Source: Isoetes taiwanensis
Taxonomy: Eukaryota > Streptophyta > Lycopodiopsida > Isoetales > Isoetaceae
Reading direction: 5' to 3'
DNA length: 64,000 bases
Assembly (NCBI GenBank): GCA_021234155.1
Contig: JAJEKV010000005.1
Span: forward strand, 24,257,584-24,321,583
Made by a program: the position numbers and the translations under genes. Positions within the stretch are counted from its first letter, which is position 1. Every line of letters starts with the position of its first letter. This document shows, in pieces, positions 55,022 to 64,000 of this stretch. A model generated the notes under the pieces. It searched no databases. It was not told where the DNA came from and saw only the letters and a list, made by a program, of their open reading frames with translations.

Positions 55022-56907
55022 TGTTGACCCTAAACCTGGCTTAAAGGTCAACCACAAGGAACCAATTCAAGTTTTCACTCAAATTGGGGTTAGAACCTCC
55101 AGATCACTTGAGGTGATCAGTCTATGCAAGGAAATCCCAAAAACAAGTTCAAAAAGTTCGAGTTCTATACCTTTCCCATTTCCAAAAAATAGTACCTTTG
55201 CCAAAACAAATGTGGTGTCGAGATGCAGATCGATTTTTTAAGTCAGATGCAATAAACTTGGTCAAAAAAGTGGTAGTTAACCAACAGTAAAACCTCTGAC
55301 CAAGTCAGAGACTTAATCTGTGAGTTATTCGACTCAAAATGGGGTCAAATTTTGGTCAATAGAGGTCAAATGTAGAAAACAGTGATCAGAAATTGAGATT
55401 TGGAGTTGCCAATCATCTTTTTGAGAAATTCCCAAGTAGATAGGTTGCAATGATGCTAGGGAAGAGGGGCAATCAATCAAATCTTCATTTGGATATGTAA
55501 AAGTATTTTTTGTGGCTAGATTTGGCAAAATACAGTCAAAACTGTCCAAACCCGAGAGCAATTTTTTTGAATTTGAGCTATACTTGGTATTTTTGAATGA
55601 TTCCAACTCCTTTGGACTGCACAGGTTCTAAGGATAGATGGCAAGTGGTCCAAAGGAATAGAAAAACACACTAGAATTTTCTGTAGACTATTTTGTAGCA
55701 AGAATTGTAGAATAATATATCAGAGATGGATTTGACAACTTGGCAATCGATTTGAATTGATATGGAAGTAAATATATCATGATAACAGAATATAAGGATG
55801 CTTCATAGCTTTAAATCACAGGAAAATAATCTTCTCAAGTCAATAAATAATTTTTGAAGGTAATGTCAATCAGATCTTGTGGATCCAATTGAGGAGAGCT
55901 CAAGAACTTCAAGGATCGTCCAGATCTTGCTCAGCAATGATCAATGTAGGATCTGAATACTTCTGGGCCTTCAAATTTTTCTCTGTCTTCGTTTCCCATG
56001 TATATAGATTTAGATTTTAACTTGGCCCCGGCATCTTAGAGCTTAAATTTAGGCTTGATTGGATGCTTAGGGGCGGGAATACGGAAGTAGGTAGTTTTCA
56101 GAGTCCAAGGCTTCCATTCCGGCGTGATTCGAGCAGTTTTCCAATTTTAGGGTTCTTCACTGTATTTTTTCCAGAATTTGCGCGATACGGTGGGTCAGAT
56201 ATTTTGGGAGTATAAACCAGGAATATGTATTTAGCCATTTAGAAATGTTAGGCCATGGTTTCAAAGGGTGCCTTATAAAATAATTAGATAGATAGATCAA
56301 TTGAGGAGATGGCAACCCTAATTTTTGAGGAATATGCTAGGCTTAGATACCATGTATTGGGATATTCCATAGGTAGCATGAATATTTAAGGCACAATGGT
56401 GGACAAAGCAAAGTGGTCATAAAATTCCAGGCAGAGAAATGGGCTAGGGGTATTTATGAAGGTGTGATAAGAGTGGGAAAAGGGATATGAAATAAGGAGG
56501 CAAAAAGAATTAAGCAATCAAGGTGTGATTTGGCAAAAAAATGAACAAGGGAAAATATAAGCATAAGGGGAATATGACTAGGGAAATGGGGGTAAGAATA
56601 TGGATAAAAATGACTAGGAGGTGGAATCTAATGCCATGGGATCTTCCAAACTTTTAACTTCCAATCTTCAAAAATTGTCTTCCAAACTTCATAACCCAGA
56701 ATCTTCTAGAGCATATTCTTGACTAAGCACTTTGACCTTAAATAAAGTACCTCATGTGAGTTTTGAACCTGGAGCACTTGTTGTCTTGTAAAATGAACAT
56801 CCTTTGACCTTCATATCAATGTTGACTACCAAGTCCTCTTTTGACTTAGCCTTCCTAACTTCAACAAATAAACCATTCAATTAGTATGTTGCCCTTTGGG
56901 GGCAACA
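55022..56907 (-). repeat. R12 5' LTR (complete)
   Basis: From TGTTGACCCTAAACC to TGTTGCC...GGCAACA (56887-56907), 1886 bp, bounded by the PBS on one side and R13 gag on the other, which fixes the family I LTR ends. U5 has the TAGAACCTCCA copy (55091-55101) and GATCAC/GTGATC hairpin (55102-55118). No gene is supported. Confidence 0.93.
56000..56007 (-). promoter_or_regulatory. R12 5' LTR TATA-like box
   Basis: CTATATAC on the minus strand, at the same relative place in the R7 (38058), R14 (61924) and R3/R4 LTRs. The G-box of family II is not seen upstream of it. Confidence 0.5.
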
Positions 56908-57806
56908 CAATGCACACATGGAGGGTAAGTTTTCTTCTCAAATTTTGAGCTTTTCAGCTCTTGCAGTTGTTTGGTTACCTCAACCAGTGCCTCAGATACT
57001 TTGGTAATCTCTGCTCTTACATCTGCTGCAGGAGCCTCATCATCTTCCATCTTAGCCTTTTTCTTTTCTTTTTGGATAGCATAGACAGGTACAGGTGCTG
57101 CTCCCATATACTCCTGCTCATAATCTGGAAAAAAAGGATCACTTGGTGAGTGCATGTCATCTGGTAAGTAAGATATCATATCTGCAATTCAAAGAGCCTT
57201 GGTGAAAGCCTTGTGTATTGTATCAAATCCCTCTTGTTTTTGGATCTTCAAAAGCTTTCTGTGTATCCTCGGTCTGCTGCTTAATCCCCTGATAAAAGAA
57301 GCCACTAGATGCAAGGTATGGTTAGGAACATGATTGATTTGGCATTTGACAAGATAGTGATTGAATCTTTCAACATACTGGTGCACACTCTCACCATGTT
57401 TGATGCGAAAAGTTTGCAACTCAAATATTAAATCTTGGGGGTCCAAGACTCTTCCAAACCTTGCTAAAAACTTTTTTATCAGTTCTTCCCAAGAATTGGT
57501 GCCTAAACTTACAACATACTCTAACCAAGCCCTGACTTCATCATTCTTGAAACATTTTTTAAACTCAGAGAATTTACAACCCTTTTTGTGACCATATTCT
57601 TGATAGTATTCTTCAAAAGTCTTGAGGAAATTGTTGGCATTCATGCTTGGATCAAAAACAGGGACTGGAGTAGGCACATTTAGCTCAAAGTATTGATAAG
57701 GCATACCTGCAGTTGCTTGTATAGTGACAGTAGGTGTTGCAGTAGCTTCATGATTATCCTGTGCTTCAGTAGGCTCAGATGCCTCATTAGTTCTTCTGGG
57801 TGCCAT
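56908..57806 (-). pseudogene. R13 gag N-terminal part
   Basis: Starts at ATG 57806 with MAPRRTNEASEPTEAQDN, then MPYQYFELNVPTPVPVFDPS, FLKTFEEYYQEYGHKKGCKF, LGTNSWEELIKKFLARFG, and SFIRGLSSRPRIHRKLLKIQ, the complete retrotransposon gag core. A break near 57186 (AATTCAAAGAG for AATTTCAGTAG in sister copies) shifts the frame to 56877-57179, which ends in VTKQLQELKSSKFEKK before the zinc knuckles. It is the cleanest family II gag N-terminus in the window. Confidence 0.9.
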
Positions 57807-57827
57807 GAGTTCAGATTCCAGGAAGAT

Positions 57828-57845
57828 ATCTCGGTAGAACCTCCA
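57828..57845 (-). other. R13 primer-binding site (tRNA-Gln-like)
   Basis: ATCTCGGTAGAACCTCCA on the plus strand, three bases from the LTR end at 57849. Confidence 0.78.
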
Positions 57846-57848
57846 AAA

Positions 57849-60290
57849 TGTTGAAGGTGTTCCTGGCAAAACCTTCAACCTCAGTGGTTTAGAACCTCCA
57901 GGTTGCTTGAGGCAACCACTCTGAGTGCAAAGATTCCAGAAAAAATGCACAAAAGTTCACTATGAGTATGTTTCCATGAAGGCAAAAAAGTCTGCTTCAC
58001 TAAATACCCTGCAGAGTATGATCTATCAAGCTATGGATATGGATATCTCTCCTCAAGATGCTTAACACTTGACACCAACAGACTGCAAAAACTCAGCGAG
58101 GTCTGAATAGGTTAGATAGGCCAAAATTAGTTCACTGACCCAGTCAATTTTTGGTCAATATCCCTGGCAGAAAGCTAAAATTTGAAACTCGATATTGGCA
58201 AGGAATTTTTTTGAGCTACCAACTCTATTTTGCTCAGATTTGTTTGCACAACAGGGGCCAAGTTTTCTTTTTGACAAAAAGGAACCTATTCTTCTTTTTT
58301 GACAATTTTTTTGCCTAAGACTATAAGAAATGAATAATCTTGAAAGAAAATATTTTCTAATGAAGGATTGCACGCGTGTCTAGCATTGCCTTGTTCAACA
58401 TATTTAGTTTCGCAAGATTGATGCTCAAACAATTGCTCTCCTATGCACCATGCCTGTTGTGCAATACCATTGGATCTAAAAATGTTGGCTTGAATTGGTA
58501 TTGTAAATTTGCTTTGACAGGAATTTGGCTTTTATACTCTCTAATGAGTTGCTACATAGGCAGACCACACATATCTAACAGTCTGTACAGGCACAAGACG
58601 CCTAGCCTCTAACAATTGTTTGCTAAAGAGTTTCAATGCAACTCAAACAGATTGCCACAAAGGTCGGATTTTCAATTTAATCAAACACTCAAAAAATACA
58701 AAGTAATATCCCAAGCTCGAGGTCTTGGGCACAGGATCAAATAGGTACACATTCAACAAATCCAAAAAATTGAGTCAATGATCTAGATCATAGGTAAACA
58801 TTGGAGGTCAGAATCAATCATCAAGCCGGTCCTTCTTCAAAGCCAGAAATTGCTTCTTTGCCTCAAAGCCCTCGATCTTCTTCTGTGCCAAAAAACCCCT
58901 TTTGTAAATGCTCTGTTCCGTTGGGATCTTGATCATTCCCCCTCAATCCTCTGTCTTTTAGCTCGCAATTAGGTCATGATTTATTAGTTTGTTGGGCCGA
59001 ATTAACTGGATCTTGGCGTTTTCCAAATTTAGGGTTCATACGGGTTCAGACGAAATATCCCACAGGCTTAAATGGATTTGGCGGCCAAGGTATATAACGA
59101 GAAGAAAATTCAATATTTTCGATTATTAAGTGCAATATCCACGTGGGATCCGGTACCTTCAGCCCCCACGCCGGGATGTTCCACGCGGCATGGGGAGATT
59201 GGCTGGAAAGAGAAGTTAGGGGGTAGATAGGAAAATTTTTGCACCCCTAAACCCTATGGCACGATTCCCTAGGAAGCACATATAATGCCCAAAACAAAGC
59301 CTTTTTCAAAATTCTTTTTTTCCTAGGGGAATCTTTTTTCATACCCTATAAGATTCGGAATCTCTTCTCACAAAGGAGCTCTTTGGATTTTTGCAAAAAA
59401 ATGAGCTAAGGAGTGGATGAAGTGGGATTTGGAAATGATGACAAGGCTAGGTGGTATGATGTGGCAAATAGAAATGATGACGTGTTAGCCATCTTGAATT
59501 TGAAAATTCTTTCTAGTCAAAATTTTTGAATGATATGGAGATGATGTGTGTGAGTGATGAGGTGTCAATGGTGATGTGGCAACAATGATGCTAGTTTAAC
59601 TTTGATATGAATTTTGATTTGAATGTGAGAGTTTGACATGAAATGGCTAGAGTGAAGGTGGGTGTGATGACTTGGCGTGTGAAGTGAGGTGTGAAGTGAC
59701 TTGGCACATCAAGTGCTCATTTAGGAGCCAAAGATTTCATGGTGCAACTTTTAAGTACCTCTTTGGGCACATTCGAAATTTGAGCACTTCCCTTAGGAAT
59801 TTTGTAACTTTTTTTCTTTGCTCAAGTTGCATGGGATGTTGACTTCATGAGCAGGATTATGCCCAAGTCAAGTCACTTTTGAACTAGTGGATGATGAAGC
59901 AAGTAGGTGTTCCATGAAAGTGTATTTTGACTAGAAAGAATCTTCAAGGTCAAGCTTGACTTTGGGAGGTGTATGAGCAAGGGGTCAAAGTTCAATGGTA
60001 TCTTGGGAATGAGGAAGGAAATCAAAATGCCAAAGATGCCAAGATCACAAATAGATACATACCATGGAATGTTCTTCAAGGGGTCTTCTTTCTCCTCTTC
60101 CATTCACTTCCTTTGCTTGTTTGACCTTTTGCATCTCTTGAGTGACTTGAGTCAATTGTCCTTCCTTTGCTCTTCAAACTTTGATGTATCCTAGTGAAGC
60201 ATTTCCCTATTGTCTTGCAAACCAAATCAAGCTGAGAGGATTAGTGCAAACACGTGCTTGGCTCTTCCATGCTGCCATGGCATGGCAGCA
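57849..60290 (-). repeat. R13 5' LTR (complete, family II)
   Basis: TGTTGAAGGTGTTCC to TGCTGCC...GGCAGCA (60270-60290), 2442 bp. The palindrome centre is ATGGCAT rather than ATAGCAT, which makes pairing across the centre different. The U5 11-mer is at 57890-57900. TATATAAC at 59091-59098 and CACGTG at 59142-59147 repeat the family II promoter. It is more diverged from R8 than the R8 LTRs are from each other. No gene is supported. Confidence 0.92.
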
Positions 60291-60940
60291 ATATGCAGGA
60301 GCATTCTTTCTTCCATTTTTATTCACCTGTCTTAAGCATTCCTACCATCCATCCAACCTTCTATTCTTGTTTTTCCATACCTTAACAGCACTCTGCAAAA
60401 TCATCTTCACCACCATAGCAGAGTTGCAAGGTTTTGAGACTAAGTGGTTTATGTGTTTCCATGACAGGTGCACTCTTCCTCCATATTTTTCATCTGTCAT
60501 AAGTGGCCCTACCTTCCATCTGAACTCCTTATTCTTGTTCTCATTCCCTAAAGAAGAAAAGCACTCTGCAATTCATCTTTACCATCACAGCAGAGTTGCA
60601 CTTGTTGAAGATCAAGAAGAACACACACATTTTCTTGTTTTGGCGAAGTTTCAAACACTTGCACACTCACTTCATCTCCATTTCATCATCATCTTGTCAT
60701 ATTCACACTCACTATATTCTATTCACCATCATTCCATCATCACCTTGTCATGTTCACACTCATTTCTGCCTTTTCTTATTCCATCCACATCATTTCATCA
60801 TCACATTTACACTAACTTCATCAACATTTGCACTTTTATTCTATCATAGACACCTTGGTACAAAGTTGAGGACCCCTCTAGTTATTCATTCTTGACATTA
60901 TATGGCTGAGGGGACCAGCCTTTTTCTTGTTTTGGCGAGA
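60291..60940 (+). other. R14 3' region with duplicated hairpin unit
   Basis: No gene is supported; the 222-residue ORF is low-complexity. Hairpin repeats CACTCTGC...GCAGAG at about 60389-60427 and 60560-60600, TTTTCTTGTTTTGGCGA at 60630 and next to the LTR, and GGCTGAGGGGACCAGCC at 60904-60920. The layout is as in R7. Confidence 0.75.
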
Positions 60941-62872
60941 TGTTGCCCCCAAAGGGCAACATGCTAATTGTGATCCATGCATTTAAAACTAGGTCAACTA
61001 ATCTTGGGATGCTAGGTCAAAGTTTGGAAGATCCTTGGCATTCAATATTGTTGTGGAGGTCAAAGGGTGTTCATTTTTCAAGTCAACAAGTGCTTAAGGC
61101 TCAAAACTCACATGAGGTACTTTAATTGAGGTCAAAATGCTTAGTCGAGAATATGCTCTAGAAGATTCTGGCTTATGAAGTTTGGAAGACATTGCTTGAA
61201 GTTTGGAAGTTGAAGTTTGGAAGATTCCCCTATATGGTTCCATCCTTATCACCTTGCTTTTTGCCTAGCCACTTTTCCCTTCTTATATCCCTAACCTATC
61301 TTATTACCATTATTTGCTAATTTCCCCATGACATCTTCCTTATTCATTTTTCATGTCTACTTTTACACCATTGCTCTCCAAAATTGCCCCTTCTTTGCCA
61401 TATTTGCCAAGTTTGCTCATCTCTAGTCATATTTTCCTTTTCTTTGCACACCCTTATGGGATCTTGTTGTTTTAGTTTTTCTCATGCTATCTTCCCTCAC
61501 CTTTGTGTCCACCATTCATTTTTCTTCTTCTACCATTGCACCTTATGGCATGTACTTACTCAAGGCCTAAAAATGCCCCAGAATATTCTATGATTCCATC
61601 TCAAGCATGCAAAGTTCCATGGTCTCCAAAATTCTCAAGTATTCCTTGCCTTTTTTCTAAGAGATCTTTAGAACCATGCTCGAAAAATCCAAAATAGCCA
61701 AAATACAGCATATTCTGGAAATATACCCCTAAAAATACGGAACCGTATCGCGCCATTTTCACGAAAAATACGCTCGAGAACCCTAAATCCGAGTTTCTGG
61801 CTCGAATCACGCCGGATTTGATTCCATTCTCCCTGCAACCAATCTATTCTTGGATTCCGGAACTTAAGCAACAATTTAAGCCTAAATTTATCACCCGAAA
61901 TCACTGGAACCAAAATTCAAAAACTATATACAGGGAAAACACAATCAGGACATTTTCGAAGGCCCAGAAGTATTCAGATCATACATTGATCATTGCTGAG
62001 CAAGATCTGGACGATCCTTGAAGTTCTTGAGCTCTCCTCAACTGGATCTACAAGATTTAGTTGACATTACTTTCAGAAATTACCTTATGACTTTTGATGA
62101 TTATTTTCTTGTACTTGAAGCTATGAAGCATCCTTATCTGTTGTTATCTTGATATATTTACCTTCATATCAATTCAAATTGACTGTCAAGTTGTTGAATT
62201 TGTCTCTGATATTTTCCTTAGCAATTCTTGCCACAAAAAATTCTATAGAAAAACCCCTGAGTGTTTTTTAGCGCCCTTGGCCTGTCTGTCACCTATCCTT
62301 GGGTGTTAAGAAAGCCAAAGGAGTTGGAATCATTCAAAAATACCAAGTGTAGCTCAAATTCAAAAAAATTGCTCTCGGTATTTTGCCAAATCCAGTCACA
62401 AAAAATACCTATACACCTCCAAACTAAGATTTGACTGCTTGCCTCTCTTCCCCAACACCATTGCAACATATCTGCTTTGGAAATTCTCAAAAAAAAGTGA
62501 TTGGCAACTCCAAATCTCAATTCCCGATCACTGTTTTCTACATTTGACCTCTATTGACCAAAATTTGACCTCATTTTAAGCTCGAATAACTCACAGATTA
62601 AATCTCTGACTTGGTCAGAGGCTTTACTGTTGGTTACCTACAACTTTTTTGACCAAGTCTACAGCATCTGACTCAAAAAATCGATCTGCATCCCAACACC
62701 ACAATTGTTTTGGCAAAGGTACCATTTTTTGAAAATGGGAAAGGTATAGAACTCAAACTTTTTGAACTTATCTTTGAAATTTTCTTGCATAGACTGATCA
62801 CCTTAAGTGATCTGGAGGTCCTAACCCCAATTTGAGTTGTGGTTGACCTATAAGCCAGGTTTAGGGTCAACA
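60941..62872 (+). repeat. R14 3' LTR (complete, family I)
   Basis: TGTTGCC...GGCAACA to AGGTTTAGGGTCAACA, 1932 bp. A TATATACAGGG box is near 61925. The U5 copy of the PBS complement has one change (TGGAGGTCCTA, 62813-62823). Bases 61160-61985 recur inverted as R11. No gene is supported. Confidence 0.9.
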
Positions 62873-64000
62873 AAAAGGAATACCAAATCTAGAGCAAACA
62901 AATTCATGTAAGAATCTTGCAGTGGTGAGGGCATTGGCTTGCGTCAATGGTATGGCCTCTGCCCATTTAGTAAAATAGTCTGTAGCCACAATAATATGCT
63001 GATGTTGACCTGCAGAAGAAGGATTAATAGGACCAATATAATCTAACCCCCAAATTTGAAAAGGTCCTGGGGATATGATAGGATTCAGGGCAGCTGGTAA
63101 TAAAATCCTTTTGCTAAAAATCTGACACTTATTGCAAGTCTTTATGATCTCATAGCAATCTTTAAAAATAGTAGGCCAATAATACCCAGACCTAAGGATC
63201 TTTTTGGCAGTGGTATCCCCAGCAAAATGTCCCCCACAAATACCCTTATGCATCTCCCTAATAATTAAAGCAGATTCATCTTCACTTACACATCTCAGCA
63301 AAATCCCATCTCTATTAATTTTGCACAGAACATTATCTATCAGCTTGAATTGTCTGCACTTGTCCTTGAGTCTTCTTCTTTGATTTGAAGTGAGATTTGG
63401 GGAGATGACCCCATGTTGTAAAAAATCTCTAATGGGTTGCTGCCATCCTCCTTTGACTTGATCTTCTTGAGTTTCCTCTAGATGTGCTACTGCAAGTGAG
63501 GTATCAGTAGTATTCAATTCATCTTCATGATCAAAAAATATATAAGGCAAGTAGAGGCTAGGATTTCGTGTCAAGTGCAACTCTTTTACAGAGATATCAT
63601 AACTTTGCAACTTACAAGCCCACCTCTGAATTTTTGGTTTATTGGTTGCTTTACCAAATAGCAATCCCATTGGATTTTGCTTCATATGAACTTGAACTTG
63701 GCTTTTCAGAAGTAGGTGCCCTTGCCTATTGATGAGGAACATGAGAGCAGCAGCACTTTTTTCTATTCGGTGTATCTTTCTTCAAGGGCGCAGACCATTG
63801 TTTGCTTTGCAAAAACTATGGTGTGCTTATCCCGCAAAATGGCTAAACCTATAGCCTTTTTAGTAACTTGATGATATAAACCTCAAATGGCAGGCTCAAA
63901 TCTGGTTTTTTTAAAAGGGTAGCTTCACATATGGATAAAATAAGAAAGTCAAAAGCTTCTTGGCATTTTGGAGTCCATGTGATAGGTATGTGCTTGCTTT
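62873..64000 (-). pseudogene. R15: integrase N-terminal half and Ty3 RNase H of an R7-like element
   Basis: A 291-residue block reads VQVHMKQNPMGLLFGKATNK, KIQRWACKLQSYDISVKELH and LYLPYIFFDHEDEL, then the zinc finger (EMHKGICGGHFAGD and CNKCQIF), LDYIGPINPSS (first Asp) and CSRFGIPF, where the R14 LTR begins. Upstream of 63743 the RNase H continues in another frame with degenerate active-site positions. CNKC replaces CHKC of R7; the zinc ligands are kept. It is nearly identical to R7 and supplies the RNase H part that R7 has lost. It runs off the right edge of the window. Confidence 0.88.

Larger units (their letters stand above)
46999..56907 (-). mobile_element. R12: nearly complete family I element
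   Basis: About 9.9 kb with both LTRs, PBS, gag, protease, both RNase H domains, RT, integrase and 3' region. The 3' LTR lacks about 34 bp at its U5 edge. The 5' LTR is complete and ends at the U3 palindrome, next to R13 gag (CAATG is the candidate target copy). The other flank is lost. The LTRs are very similar to each other, so the insertion is recent, but frames are broken, often at CAG/CTG positions. Confidence 0.92.
56908..60290 (-). mobile_element. R13: 5' end of a family II element
   Basis: Complete 5' LTR, PBS and most of gag. The rest is cut off by R12 insertion and not seen on the other side. The LTR lies in the 3' region of R14, with ATATG as candidate target copy. Confidence 0.9.
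60291..62872 (+). mobile_element. R14: 3' end of a plus-strand family I element
   Basis: A 3' region from ATATGCAGGAGCATTC and a complete 3' LTR. Its 5' part would lie on the far side of R13 and is not in the window. The LTR ends in R15 integrase. Confidence 0.88.

Overview
The window is a block of nested LTR retrotransposons from a land-plant nuclear genome. I see no host gene, RNA gene or CRISPR array. All recognisable coding sequence belongs to Ty3/gypsy elements of non-chromodomain (Tat-like) type: gag with three CCHC zinc knuckles, a protease with a DGGS active site, RT with a (Y/F)LDD motif, and an integrase with HHCC, DDE and a C-terminal GPF/Y-type module but no chromodomain. The primer-binding sites match the 3' end of tRNA-Gln. 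The species cannot be fixed from sequence. The dense nesting, long LTRs and long decayed 3' regions suggest a large plant genome.

Two related families are present. Family I LTRs (about 1.75-1.95 kb) run from a TGTTGCC/GGCAACA palindrome to GGTCAACA. Family II LTRs (about 2.45 kb) run from a TGCTGCC/GGCAGCA palindrome to CCTTCAACA. Both have a long untranslated stretch between pol and the 3' LTR.

Layout: R1 (1-780, -) is an RT fragment. R2 (780-8517, -) is a family II element with both LTRs truncated. R3 (8518-9832, +) is the 3' end of a family I element, cut by LTR R4 (9833-11316, -), which is cut by family I element R5 (11317-18530, -). R6 (18531-20325) is a diverged truncated LTR. R7 (20326-24608 plus 35580-39037, +) is a family I element interrupted by R8 (24609-35579, -), a family II element with both LTRs, a PBS and a 5-bp target duplication CAAAC. 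R9 (39038-41101, +) is a gag-to-RNase H fragment. R10 (41102-46171, -) is a family I 3' half whose LTR carries an 840-bp hairpin-rich Helitron-like insert (41925-42764). R11 (46172-46999, -) is an LTR piece. R12 (46999-56907, -) is an almost full family I element inserted in the gag of R13 (56908-60290, -, family II). R13 sits in the 3' region of R14 (60291-62872, +, family I), which in turn sits in the integrase of R15 (62873-64000, -).

The most unusual biology is the shared domain order: gag - protease - plant/archaeal-type RNase H - RT - Ty3 RNase H - integrase. The Ty3 RNase H has lost all four acidic active-site positions, while a second RNase H lies upstream of RT. This resembles the degenerate 'tether' of retroviruses with the new domain on the other side of RT. 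In the upstream RNase H the catalytic Glu codon is TAA in three copies, Lys in two and Glu in one. Other points of interest are an 11-nt copy of the PBS complement in U5 beside a hairpin whose stem covaries between families, palindromic LTR ends, and a duplicated 165-bp unit in the 3' region. A systematic CAG/CTG-to-CG error-like pattern in several copies means many frameshifts in R8, R10, R12 and R13 may not be real.
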